From Mya arenaria (Eukaryota; Mollusca; Bivalvia; Myida; Myidae): DNA of 64,000 nucleotides. The notes below the pieces were generated by a model that worked only from the letters and a program-made list of their open reading frames with translations, did not search any database and had not been told where the DNA came from. Within the stretch, counting starts at the first letter, position 1. The number at the start of each line of letters is the position of its first letter. This document shows positions 30,292-42,400 of the stretch, one piece after another. The position numbers and the translations under genes were made by a program. The stretch spans positions 25,368,489-25,432,488 of the forward strand of contig NC_069124.1 in assembly GCF_026914265.1 (NCBI RefSeq), in the 5' to 3' direction.

Positions 30292-30716
30292 TCTGTATGA
30301 TATGAATCCGTCTGCAACTGAGATACGTCCTGTGGATAAAGTTAAAAACAAAGACAAACAAGCGGATATATGCGACCGGAAGTGCTGTTTCAAAAATAAG
30401 GGAAATAACCATGCAAACATTTTTGGGTTACAAAACACTAAAATTTTGTTTAATAAAGATGCTGATTATATGAAATGTTCAGTACCGAGTAATTAGTTAA
30501 AATATTAAAAATAAAACTTCCTTTACGTTATGTACTGTACTGTAGAGCCATCAGCGCTTAGCAAAGAAAAATCATCAATACAAAATTACTCTGCCAAATT
30601 ACTTCCTTCTAAATTTTCTTTTGGTTAATATCTGATATTATTGGAAATAAATAAAAGGATAATAACTTTGTTGATGTGATGTCTACACGATCAGACATCC
30701 ATCGCATGCTTCAACG
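30292..30716. promoter_or_regulatory. Shared upstream region of the divergent zinc-finger pair
   Basis: Only 425 bp separate the two start codons. On the minus side the first 38 bases are 5' UTR after the acceptor ending at 30330. The rest is AT-rich with no clear TATA box. The arrangement suggests a bidirectional promoter or closely packed promoters; this is inference from spacing. Confidence 0.55.
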
Positions 30717-33700
30717 ATGGTCAAGATATATTCAACAACGACGACAACACTGACTTCAGATTTTGTGTCCAAAATCCCAGCAAATATTCTCAGTACCACC
30801 ATTGAAAATCTGAATTCTATTGTTGACATTTCACTTTCCAAAGGTGTTTTCACTCTAAAGGGAGATTGGGAAGATCTTTATACTGCATACACATTGCTTA
30901 AAGATTGTTTGAAAGTCAAAAAGAATAAGAATAATCATGCACGTTTTAATGATATCATTGTTGATGAAATTAGCGAGATTAATGATGGTACCAAACTCGA
31001 TACTAAGAATGATGTTAAAATTAAAAACGAAAAACCGGAGGATACGTTGGAAAATGAAACAGGTCCTGGTGAGGTTCTAAAAGTTAAAAAGGAAATAACA
31101 GATGGAGGCCCGATTTTGGATGCTGATGAAACTACACAGAATATCGATTTTGAGGAGGAGAAGGAGGAACCAGAAAATATTTCCGAACATCAGTGTAGCA
31201 AATGTGATTATACTGGTAAAAATGAGAGGCAGCTGTTTAATCATATCAATAGAGTTCATCAAAGAAAATACAAATGCAATGAATGTGGTAAAAAATTTGG
31301 ATATAAGGGAGATTTAAAACGCCACCATTCTGAAGTTCACAGCTCAAAAGAGCGCTATTTTTGTAAGATATGTAATAAGTATTTGAAAACTAAAACATAC
31401 ATCGATGACCACATGCAACTGCATAAAGACAATTATGTTTATCATTGTAAAATATGTGAGAAGTCGTTTAGTACCAAAGGAACATTTTCTAAACACATGA
31501 AGCTAAAACACCCCAAGTCAACTTTTGATGAAGACATGCTTAATGATGTTTTACCAGAAACAAATGATGAGAACATCAAACAGACTGAGGGAGACATGGA
31601 GATTGAAAATGGTAAATCTGATGACAAAAACTCAGAAGTAAAAGATGAACATTTAAATGAATCTGTCAAATTTAGAGATTCTTTTCAAATGTTGTTATCA
31701 GATGATGAAAATGAAAGTAGCAAAACTGTTCATGATGGTAAATTTTTCAAAGTTTCTCTTAAAAAGGGTAAGAACAGGGGCAGACCAAGAATAAAATCTC
31801 AGGTTGATGGACGAACTGAATTTCCATGTCATTTGTGTGAATACATTGGCAAAAGAGAGTGTCATTTGGAGTACCATATAAAACGTAACCATAGTCAAAA
31901 GCTTGTTTGTGACGTTTGTAATAAACAGTTTGGTTACAACTGGGACCTTAAACGACACAGAGAACAAGTACATGCAGAGGCTTCATACTTTTGCCACATT
32001 TGCAGCAAGGCTTATAAAGTTAAGAAAAGTTTCGATGAACATTTGAAGTCTCATGAAGATGGCTATGTGAAATCTCGCTTTCCATGCCCCATGTGTGAAA
32101 AATCTTTTTCTGCTAAACAGGTCTTAGAAAATCACATGAAGTATAAACATTTAGGTGCCAAGCAAAAAGAAAAACAACGGTACCTTTGCCAAACCTGCGG
32201 GCAGGAATTTTATCACAAGTACAGTTATCAGAGCCACATGAACAAGCATGCCGGATTGATGCCTTACAACTGTGATGTTTGTGGTACATATTCCTTTTAC
32301 ACATACTTATTGATATATGAATTAGGATCATCAAGATTGTGGTGGCTTAGTGCTCATTATATAATCCAACTTCAGAATTTCAGTTAAGATTAAAGAGATT
32401 TTGTATAGATCTCTTTATTATAAAGACAAGAAAAGTATGTAGAGTTTAAAGATACATTTGTATTTTTCATATTATTAATTACGACTGACGTCATATAAAA
32501 TTATATATTTGTATTGAGAATTCTAAGACTTTAATATGCCAGAAGTTTGATACAATGCCTGAACTGTTATATTACATATCAAATTTCGCATTTTCCCACA
32601 TAGCTTTATCTGAGCATATACAAACTGGAACCATTTTTAATCAGGATCTTTATTAATGTATCGAACAACGACGACAACACTGATGTTTCCCAAAAAAATT
32701 GTGCAGAATTACATGAACATAAGTGTTACTGATATGTACTGCTAACTTGATAAGCCATACTTTGGCAGGCCTAATACGGCTTGGTATGACATGAGGTAAA
32801 GGGTTAAAATTTAAAACTATTAATTTCAGGAAAGGCGTTTGCCAGTGAACATTCTGTGAGAGAGCATCAGATTGTCCACAAAAACACCCGTAACTTCACC
32901 TGTGCCTACTGTCCAAAATCCTTCAAAACATCCTCTGCCTTGAAGGCACACGAGGCCATCCATGTTGGAGAAAAGAGCTACAAATGTTCTGTGTGTGGAA
33001 AAGGTATTTCAATTATTTGTGCTCTATCAATAATTTGTGCTTCAACGCCTTTCTGTCACATACAATTACAGTGCTTCAGCTAGGCCTAAAAAGCACGGTG
33101 GGACATCCCGCTGCCCTTTTCCAGAACCCTTCCGCCATTTTACTACACCCTGCTTTGACAGTCAATTTTCAGAAATAAGTATAGAAATAATAAATATTCA
33201 TAATTTTGACACTAAAGTAAAGCTATTAGCATTGAAAATAGTAACAACACCCGCACAATGAGAATTGAACATTGGCCCTAGTAGGTGCCCCATTAAGTCT
33301 CATTTAATGCGCCTTAGGGTTTTTGCTAAAGAGTTATGGACCCTGTCCTTTTGGTATTTTTTTTAGTTGATTGGGTAAGACCAGATATAAAGCTGTGTGT
33401 ATTATTTTCAGGGTTTGTCCAAAAGCAATCTCTACTTCGCCATGAGAGGATCCACAGTGGTTACAAGCCGTACAAGTGTTTACTCTGTGCACGCCGTTTC
33501 ACCGACAGTGCCACTGTGCGTAAACACATGATCCTTGTGCACAAAAAAGACCCGCACAACTGGCAGGGTGACGTGGTGTCTGACTTAAAAAAGAATTTTG
33601 AATTCTGGAGGGAAGATGAGGAATCTGATTCTGAGAAGAGCAAAGCTGGGCCTTCAGATTCCCATGAATCGAGGGAAGTGCGGGAAGCTACGTACAGTGG

Positions 33701-34172
33701 TGAAGTCACCTCGGCATATACCAATCCGCAGTCGTACACTGATATACATGTATCAAACTCAGCTCACCATAATCTGTCCACAGATTTGTCTCACTCCCAA
33801 ATGTCACACATGGCTATGTTACAGAATGTTTCAGGTTCTATGGCAGTAAACCATCAGGGACTCCCTCCCACCTTATCAGTTCCACTTCGAGATGGGAACG
33901 CTGTCAACCACATGAATACTAGTCATAACACTCATAACCCTCATATCAGCCATAACACCCAATTGTCTGTTGCTCACAACCCTACTCACAGCACAGCTGC
34001 TGAAATGGCCGCAGCCAGCATATTGAACCTCTCTTCACATTTGCCGCCTCTCACTCAGACGATAAACCATCTGTCTTCCATGCCCAGTGGCGAAGGACAA
34101 ATGCCACCGATACTGAACCTTACCACCATGCCCAACATGAGCTATAGCCATAGCCAGTCTACTCAAGATTAA
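30717..34172 (+). CDS. C2H2 zinc-finger protein, 13 fingers, three exons
   Basis: Exons 30717-32283, 32830-33003 and 33412-34172 join in frame (2502 nt, 833 residues). Both introns interrupt fingers right after the second Cys (CDVCG/KAF and CSVCGK/GF) with GT-AG ends, so splicing restores complete fingers 10 and 12. Residues 1-66 match the N-terminal domain of the divergent gene (STTTTTLTSDF, GVFTLKGDWEDLYTAYTLL). An acidic linker follows, then fingers 1-4 (about 160-265), a second acidic linker with an AT-hook-like KNRGRPRIK near 353, fingers 5-8 that repeat the order of 1-4, and fingers 9-13. The tail is rich in His, Asn and Ser. Probably a nuclear DNA-binding protein; the target is unknown. 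Without splicing the first frame would run into intron 1 and stop. Confidence 0.93.
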
Positions 34173-34704
34173 TTTCAATGACTGGCCTTTTGTATTGTAT
34201 ATTTCCTAAATACATGTACTTTCATGTAGTGATCACTGCTTTGATTTTGTAACTGCTATGTTACTTCAAGTAGATGTATACTATTTATGATAACTCATCA
34301 TTTTATTGTTAATTTTCTGACAAAATACTTGTATTTTCAAAGTGATTTTGTCAAGTAAGGTATCTTTGTGTTCTTTTAGTGCTTTAAATTTCTCTAAATT
34401 CCTTAAAATGAATTATTTAAAAACAATTTTTATGTACTTTTTATTTTCCAGTATTACCAAAGAGTAAAGTTATAGGGTTATTAAAGACAATGAAATTGAC
34501 TGCCTCTGACAGGCTGTTTCCCAATAGCAAAAGAGTCCCCATTCCCACCAAAATTATTTTTACAATGAGCTTGTGAATGAAATTAAGAAACAGTTTAGTT
34601 TACTAAGTATTTTTGTATTTTCGTCATTGCTTTGGCCTGATTATTTATCTACCCCAGTTAGTCTAGTCATTTTTACAATAAGGGAGGCACAGGATGTTGA
34701 AGAA

Positions 34705-34717
34705 AATAAAAAATAAA
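34705..34717 (+). terminator. Poly(A) signals of the plus-strand zinc-finger gene
   Basis: Two AATAAA hexamers (34705-34710 and 34712-34717) lie about 535 bases after the stop codon, at the end of an otherwise featureless AT-rich 3' UTR (34173-34735). Confidence 0.6.
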
Positions 34718-34781
34718 ATCACTCAAGGATTTTAGGTCTTAGGTCATTTAACCTTGCCTATCTTAGTTCACTGAATCTGTA

Positions 34782-36428
34782 ATTATGCCCCCCTTCGAAG
34801 AAGAGGGGTATATTGCTTTGCACAGGCATGTCGGTTGGTCGGTCGGTCCGTCGGTAGACCAAAGCTTGTCCGAGTGATAACTCAACAATTCCTGGACGTA
34901 TGGTCATCCAACTTCACATGAAGGTTGGGCCTGACCAGTAGATGACCCCTATTGATTTTGGGGGTCATTGGGTCAAAGGTCAAGGTCACAGTGACCTTTA
35001 ATGGTAAAATAATTATAAAGCTTGTCCGAGTGATAACTCAACAATGCCTGCACCCATGGCCCTCAAACTTGAAATGGAGGTTGGGCCTGACCAGTAGATG
35101 ACCCCTATTGTTTTGGGGGGTCATCAGGCCAAAGGTCAAGGTCACAGTGACCTTGAATGGTAAAAGGTCGTCCGAGTGATAACTAGACAATGCCTGCACC
35201 CATGGCCCTCAAACTTGACCTGGAGAATTGGCCTGACCAGGAGATGACCCCTATGGTTTTTGGGGTCATCTGGCCAAAGGTCAAGGTCACAGTGACCTGG
35301 AATGGTAAAAGGTTGTCCGATTGATAACTCGACAATGCCTGCACCCATGGCCCTCAAACTTGACTTGGAGGTTGGGCCTGGCCAGAAGATGGTCCCTATT
35401 GATTTAAGGGGGTCATTGGGCTAAAGGTCAAGGTCACAGTGACCTGGAATGGTAAAAGGTTATCCGAGTGATAACTCAACAATGCCTGCACCCATGGCCC
35501 TCAAACTTCACTTGGAGGTTGGGCCTGGCCAGAAGATGGTCCCTATTGATTTAAGGGGACATCAGGTCAAAGGTCAAAATCACAGTGACCTTGAATGGTA
35601 AAAGGTTGTCCGAGTGGTAACTCAACAATGCCTGCACCCATGGCCCTCAATCTTGACATGGAGGTTGGGCCTGACCAGTAGATTACCACTATTGATTTTA
35701 GGGGTCAAAGGTCAAGGTCACAGTGACCTTGAAAGCGAACTTGACAATTCCTGGACCTATGGTCATCAAACTTGACATGAAGGTTGGGCCTGCCCAGTAG
35801 ATGACCCCTATCGACTTTGGGGGTCATCAGGCCAAGGTCAATGTCACAGTAACCTTTAACGCAAATCTTCTCCCACTGATATCTCAACAATGCCTGAACC
35901 TATAATCATTAAACTTGACATGGATGTTAAGCCTGACCAGTAGATCACCCTTATTGATTTTAGGATTCATAGAGCCAAAGGTCAAGGTCACAGTGATCTT
36001 GAATGGTAAAAGGTTGTCCGAGTGATAACTCAACAATGCCTGAACCCATGGCCCTCAAACTTGACTTGGAGTTGCATCTGACTTGTAGAAGACCCCTTAT
36101 GATTTTAAGGGTCATTGGGTCAAAGGTCAAGGTCACAGTGACCTTGAACGAAAAAAACTTGTCTGTGTGATAACTTGACAATGCCTGCACCTATGGCCCT
36201 CGAACTTGACATTTAGGTTTCTGGTGACCAGCTGATGACTCTGGATTTTGAGTTCATAGAGTCAAAGGTCATGGTCATAACACAATCTATTCTCACACTT
36301 TAATGGTCATAATCTTAAAACTGCCTTAACGGCAACAAATCAGCTGTCATTTTGGTCCATGCATATTTCATTCAATTGTCCATATAATCCTGACAACATG
36401 GCGCTCAGGGGGGGGGGGGGGGCATAAT
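34782..36428 (+). repeat. Tandem array of composite nuclear-receptor half-sites with inverted ends
   Basis: Ten units of about 145 bp. Each has 'cttgtccgagtgataactca', 'acaatgcctgcacccatgg', 'gttgggcctgaccagtagat' and then AAAGGTCAAGGTCACAGTGA followed by CCTT. The last block contains AGGTCA-CAG-TGACCT (for example 34983-34997), an inverted repeat with 3-base spacing, and a TCAAGGTCA half-site. ATTATGCCCCCC at 34782-34793 is mirrored by GGGGGGCATAAT ending at 36428, after a G17 run. A GGTCGGTCGGTC tract lies inside the left end. Reverse-oriented relatives sit at 10736-12300 and 19385-19617. The layout (short arms around a tandem core) recalls pearl/Helentron-type elements of oysters, but no replication-initiator protein gene is present. 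Confidence 0.9.
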
Positions 36429-37460
36429 GTTTGACAAACATCTCTTGTTTTAGAGAGGTTCGGATGTTTTTATAAAAATAAATATTTTTTTGCAGTTTCT
36501 ATCAATTATTTTAGTATGGTAAAGTATTAAAATAACATTTTTTTGTTGCATTTAGATTTAAAGTATTAAAAGATTTAGAGTGATACAGCAATTTATAAGA
36601 TCATTAAGTTGTTTAAAACGTTTTTTATGACCATATAATTACTTTTTTCCCGGCCAATATCTGCTTTTTGGATATTTCTGTATTATAATGATTGATACAT
36701 ATTGTATTTATAATATTTCTTTAATGAAGATTCCCACATGATATATGTTTATGATTATTTAAAATAACTCCTATTATGATAAATAGGAGGTCTGGTTTTT
36801 TATCCCATATTTGTTTGATTTTGAATAGAACCATTGAATATAATATTTACATTCTCAGCACAGAGCTGATTCTTTTGCTTGATTTTACTGAAGTTTCTAA
36901 GAATGTTTATTTTGTAAGATTTTTATATATTTTAGAAATAATTTACATCGATCAGTATCTTTTGCTGATTTGTTGTTTTATATCTGAAATTATTTGAAGG
37001 AGTTGCATTTACGAAACACCTGGGCCCGATATCACAATAATACTTAAAGCCCTAGTTGAAGGAATGTTTGGCATGATAATCCCCTGCTGTGCATCTCCTG
37101 CTAATTTCCTGTGTATTTGTTTATTGGCTCAGGGCCATTTAGGGTCCATTTCTATAATGAAACTTCCAAAACTGCACAGCAGGATACAGATTGGAGATCT
37201 GATAAGAGGAATAAAGGCAAGTAGATTAAGATCAATAAACAGAGGTTGTGTACTGTACACAGTTTTGGTGGGGGGGGGGGGGAGGGGGGTCACTTACAGA
37301 AGGCTTAAACTAGGCCTTTAAGTCAAATCTCAATCTCGGTCTCAAATCATTTTTCCACATAAAAGCATAGAATGATTCTTATTTCTGTATGTTTTTAGCG
37401 GGATTTTTCATTGAAAAATTACGAGTTATAGAATGGCGAAAACTGGGTGGGCGGTCGTTA
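36429..37460. other. AT-rich intergenic sequence with MITE fragments
   Basis: Mostly featureless. GGGCCCGATATCACAATAAT at about 37022 and 'taagtcaaatctcaatctc' at about 37319 look like the two parts of one MITE (family of 49703-50115) split by about 265 bp of unrelated sequence. A G14 run is at 37268. Confidence 0.45.
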
Positions 37461-39540
37461 ACAATTTTGTGTTAAAGTTTTCATTTTATGTAATAAAATC
37501 AAGAGTTTTTATCCAATGGTAATCAAACTTAATACAATGGTAGTGTATAATGAGAGGAAGTGCAGTGTACAATATCCATGACTCTTTTCTTGCTTATTAC
37601 TGAGTTATTTCCCCTTGTATCTTTTTTTGTCCGGAGTATAACTTGAAAAGTTCTGGATGGAATTCATTGGAACTTCATACAATGGTAAAGCAGAGTGAGA
37701 GGAAGTGCAGTGTACAATAACCATAGCTCTATTCTTGCTTATTACTGAGTTATTGCCCCTTGTTACTTTTTTTGTCCGGAGTATAACTTGAAAAGTACTG
37801 GATGGAATTCATTGGAACTTCATACAATGGTAAAGCACAGTGAGAGGAAGTGCAGTGTACAATAACCATAACTCTATAATTGCTTATTACTGAGTTATTG
37901 CCCCTTGTTACTTTTTTTGTCCGGAGTATAACTTGAAAAGTACTGGATGGAATTCATTGGAACTTCATACAATGGTAAAGCAGAGTGAGAGGAAGTGCAG
38001 TGTACAATAACCATAACTCTATTATTGCTTATTACTGAGTTATTGCCCCTTGTTACTTTTTTTTGTCCGGAGTATAACTTGAAAAGTTCTGGATGGAATT
38101 CATTGGAACTTCATACAATGGTAAAGCAGAGTGAGAGGAAGTGCAGTGTACAATAACCATAACTCTATTCTTGCTTATTACTGAGTTATTGCCCCTTGTT
38201 ACTTTTTTTGTCCGGAGTATAACTTGAAAAGTACTGGATGGAATTCATTGGAACTTCATACAATGGTAAAGCAGAGTGAGAGGAAGTGCAGTGTACAATA
38301 ACCATAACTCTATTATTGCTTATTACTGAGTTATTGCCCCTTGTTACTTTTTTTTTGTCCGGAGTATAACTTGAAAAGTTCTGGATGGAATTCATTGGAA
38401 CTTCATACAATGGTAAAGCACAGTGAGAGGAAGTGCAGTGTACAATAACCATAACTCTATTCTTGCTTATTACTGAGTTATTGCCCCTTGTTACTTTTTT
38501 GTCCGGAGTATAACTTGAAAAGTACTGGATGGAATTCATTGGAACTTCATACAATGGTAAAGCACAGTGAGAGGAAGTGCAGTGTACAATAACCATAACT
38601 CTATTATTGCTTATTACTGAGTTATTGCCCCTTGTTACTTTTTTTGTCTGGAGTATAACTTGAAAAGTACTGGATGGAATTAATTGGAACTTCATACAAT
38701 GGTAAAGCACAGTGAGAGGAAGTGCAGTGTTCAAGAACCATAACTCTACCTAAACTAATTACTGCGTTATTGCACTTTATTTGTTTTTTTTGCTGTCAAT
38801 TTGTTTTCCAGACATTAACTTGCAAACTACTTGATGGAATTTATTAAAACTTCATACAATGGTAAAGCATAATGAGAGGAAGTGAAGTGCACAAGAACCA
38901 TAACTCTATTTCAGCTTATTACAGAGTTACTGCCCTTTGTTACTTTTTTCTTGTCCGGAGTATAACTTAAAAACTATGGGATGGAATTTAATAAAACTTC
39001 ATACAGTGATAGGTCATAATGAGAGGGAGTGGAGTGTACAGGAACCGCAATTCTATTTCAGCTTATTACATAGTTAGTGCCCTTTGTTACTTTTTCTTGT
39101 CCAGAGCATAACTTAAAAACTATTGGATGGAATTTAATAAAACTTCATACAGTGATATATCATAATGAGAGGGAGTGCAGTGTACAGGAACCGCAATTCT
39201 ATTTCAGCTAATTACAGAGTTACTGTCCTTTGTTTCTTTTTTCTTGTCCAGAGCATAACTTGAAAACTATTGGATGGAATTTAATAAAACTTCATACAGT
39301 GATAGATCATAATGAGAGGAAGTGTAATGTACAGGAACCGCAATTCTTTTTCAGCCAATTACAGAGTTATTGCCCTTTGTTACCTTTTTCTTGTCCGGAG
39401 CATAACTTGAAAACTATTGGATGGAATTTAATAAAACTTCATACAGTGATAGATCATAATGTGAGGGAGTGCAGTGTACAGGAATTGCAATTCTATTTCA
39501 GCTTGTTACAGAGTTACTGCCTTAGCAGAAAGAATTCCAC
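37460..39540 (+). repeat. 145-bp tandem array, about 14 copies
   Basis: The anchor TGTCCGGAGTATAACTTGAA occurs at 37628, 37773, 37918, 38064, 38209, 38356, 38500 and 38645 with steps of 144-147. The steps vary mainly because of a poly-T tract. Diverged units continue to 39540. The central units are nearly identical, so that part is young or homogenised. A 182-codon minus frame in it is only the repeat read three times. Confidence 0.95.
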
Positions 39541-39925
39541 GGCCATAAAAATTCATTAATTTTTGTCAAATCTTTATGAGACTTGCTCAGAATATTTGTC
39601 TACTTGTTGTCTTAAACATTTGTGAATATGGGTCACCTCAGATCAAAAACTAAAAATACTAGGTCACTAGCTCAAATCCTCGGTTTGCAAAATTTCATCG
39701 TCAAATAAAAATCTGGCTTTAATGCGGCGTTGCAGCTTATTTAAAATATTTGTTAAAAATATTTGAGTTGCAATTAATTACATTTTGTGCTGTAGAATAA
39801 TTTTTCTTAGGGATATTCACCAAAGCTTTTAATAAACATAATCTATGAGAGATACTGCTTTTAAAAGGTTTAAAACCATATATGATTTTTAATAACTTTT
39901 GATGCTATGTGATGAAATGAGTCCA

Positions 39926-40176
39926 GGCCCCAATTTCTCGAAACTTCTTAAGTCCCTTATAACAGGATTAAGCCAAGCTCACTATTTTTGTTTTTCAATA
40001 ATTTGCGTAATACAAACTTCTTTAAGAGTTTTTATACTTAAGATCGGAATTATCTTTATGATTATCCAAATAAACCATTTTTCCATTATCAAAATTCAAT
40101 TTAAGTATATATTTTGGCTATTTGAAATAAGCTACTTAAGCCTGTTAAGCTTAAGAAGTTTCGAGAAATTGGGGCC
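39926..40176. mobile_element. Palindromic MITE, 251 bp
   Basis: GGCCCCAATTTCTCGAAACT followed by TCTTAAG is mirrored at the other end. The interior is AT-rich and non-coding. No clear target duplication. Confidence 0.88.
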
Positions 40177-40610
40177 AGTATTTTTGTGACATTGGGGCCG
40201 GAATAATCTTGTAAATGGTAAACTTTAAACTGGTCAACTTCAAAACAATCTGGTTTTCTTTTGTTATCATTTATTTTAGGATGTTGTAAACTCTTTTATT
40301 ACACTACCATTTTGGTGTAAATTTTGAATACCAAAATTATTGAAAAAGACATGTTCATGCAAAGATAGAAAAACATTATTTTTTTTAGTAAAATTTAAAA
40401 TATATGAACATAATACGCCTTGTAAATAATGATCACCTATGGCTTTGAAAGTCTAATTTTAGTGCCTTCTTAAGGACAAATGTTTTACCGCTACATGTTA
40501 GGTAAATAGTTAATTTTTCAAAAATTATTGAGTGTCACTTATTGAATCTATTTAATATTAGTTTGTTTGTTTTCTGAAGAATAATCTTGGTGTTGTTTTG
40601 CAATCACTTG

Positions 40611-40890
40611 AACCTTTGATACTCAAGAAAACATTGAAACTTTATAGTCATGTTGGAAAAACGTTAACCTTTAATACTGAAGAAAACATTGAAACTTGGT
40701 AGTCATGTTGGAAAAACCTTTACCTTTGATACTGAAGAAAACATTGAAACTTGGTAGTCATGTTGGAAAAACGTTAACCTTTAATACTGAAGAAAACATT
40801 GAAACTTGGTAGTCATGTTGGAAAAACGTTAACCTTTAATACTGAAGAAAACATTGAAACTTGGTAGTCATGTTGGAAAAAGTTTAACCT
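40611..40890 (+). repeat. 55-bp tandem repeat, five copies
   Basis: The unit 'gttaacctttaatactgaag', 'aaaacattgaaacttggtag', 'tcatgttggaaaaac' is repeated with few changes. Confidence 0.92.
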
Positions 40891-41559
40891 TGGCCCAAAT
40901 TAAAAAACTGTTCCAGATATTCAAATGAAACTTGATATACATATTTCCAGACACAATACACACATTTAATAAGGCCCTTAACTCTGGCTTTAATACTTGG
41001 AAGTTATGCCCCTTGATCGAATGAAAAAAAAATAGAAGGGCGTTGGTGTTCCTCTGTGGCAGTCTTGTTTACATTCTGGTATCATTAAAACTCATATTTA
41101 CCCCGAGGTTCATACTTGTTCTTTAATGATCTAATGACCATATGCTGTTCTCTATATTTTTATTAGCAATCTTCTCAATAAAGTCGGTTGTTCTATATCA
41201 ATATTTTCAATACTGTAAATGTTACCCATTAAGTAATTTTGTTGAGTGTATATTTAAGTAGTCATATTGTGTTAATAAAGTGAATGAAGGATACCTTGTC
41301 TCTTTGTTTTAATTAAAAAGGTGTAATTGAATTGTCTGGGTGTATATATGTTAAATACATGTACATGTATATACTTGTTCCAGCGAGGCCGGTTGGATAT
41401 ATATATTGTATATAGCAACTTATACTTTATGCAACTCCATCATTGTCAGTATCATAGTCACAGTACATCTTAAACCATTTGTATAGAGAAAATAAGGTGT
41501 TGTATGAGGTGACACCTCAATATGTCTTTGTTACCTTGATTCAAAATAGACTCTCAAAA

Positions 41560-42400
41560 AGAAGCATGCCTATCTATATTATGTCAGAAATGCATGAAAG
41601 CATATCACTAGGTCAATTAAATACAACCTTGTACAAAGAATTTTAGCCAAGTGTTTGCCCAAAATATACGAATCTTTGCTTAAACGATTGTCTATAAAAT
41701 GTCAATATCGAATTCGATATTTGTTTATGTGAGGTAAAAAGTAGGTCACTAGGTCATATCGAAGAAACTTTTTAAGGCTACAATTTTGTTCAGTATGTTT
41801 ACCTCAACAAAGTCTATGCCAAGTTCAATAGGTGTTATATGTGGTCACATCTATATCACTTGTCAAGTTAAATTATTGGCCATGATAGCTCCAAAACTAG
41901 GTTACCAGGTCAAATTCTAAAACTTTTAAGGCCATTTTATCGGGCAAAGATTAATGTAACTTGGTAAGAATGCATGCCTCTAGGAAATGAAGGTCAAGTT
42001 CGACTTTTGATCAAGTTCGGACAAAATAGGTCCCTAGGTTTAATTAGAATACTCTTGTTAACACTTTAGAGGCAACACGTACTTGCTATAGTTAATAAAG
42101 CTTGGTCAGAATGTCTGTCTTCATTAAATGTAGGGAACTTTGATACTAAGTCATGTGCGGTAAAACATTAGGTCAGTAGGTCAAACTATGAAAAAACGTA
42201 AAGGGGCCCAGAACGAGGTTACTATTTCAAACAAAAGATAAACCTTGTTAAACTTTTAGAAGACATTTATTGAGACCAAAGTCGATGGACTTTAGTCAGA
42301 ATGTTTGTTTTCCTGAGAAATTGGTCAAGTTCAGTTCGTAACGGGATTTTGTGGGGTCAACAACTTTGTCACTAGGTCAATTGACCGAGCAAGACATAAA
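41560..42400 (+). repeat. Old, diverged ~165-bp tandem repeat
   Basis: Recurring 'taggtcaaatt', 'aaacttggtcagaatg', 'tcaagttcga' and 'aggtcactaggtca' blocks mark about five decayed units. Another single unit is near 39560-39680. 40890-41560 and 42400-42620 show nothing else I can name. Confidence 0.7.

Noticed and set aside
30292-30438. Upstream in-frame Met extending the minus-strand zinc-finger protein by 49 residues
   Set aside because: A strong splice acceptor interrupts the extension at 30330, and the paralog starts at the equivalent of the internal Met.
32284-32387. Read-through end of the first exon of the plus-strand zinc-finger gene
   Set aside because: It would cut finger 10 after its second Cys. 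Splicing from 32283 to 32830 restores the finger.
38186-38734. 182-codon frame
   Set aside because: Three readings of the 145-bp tandem unit kept in frame by chance indels in poly-T.
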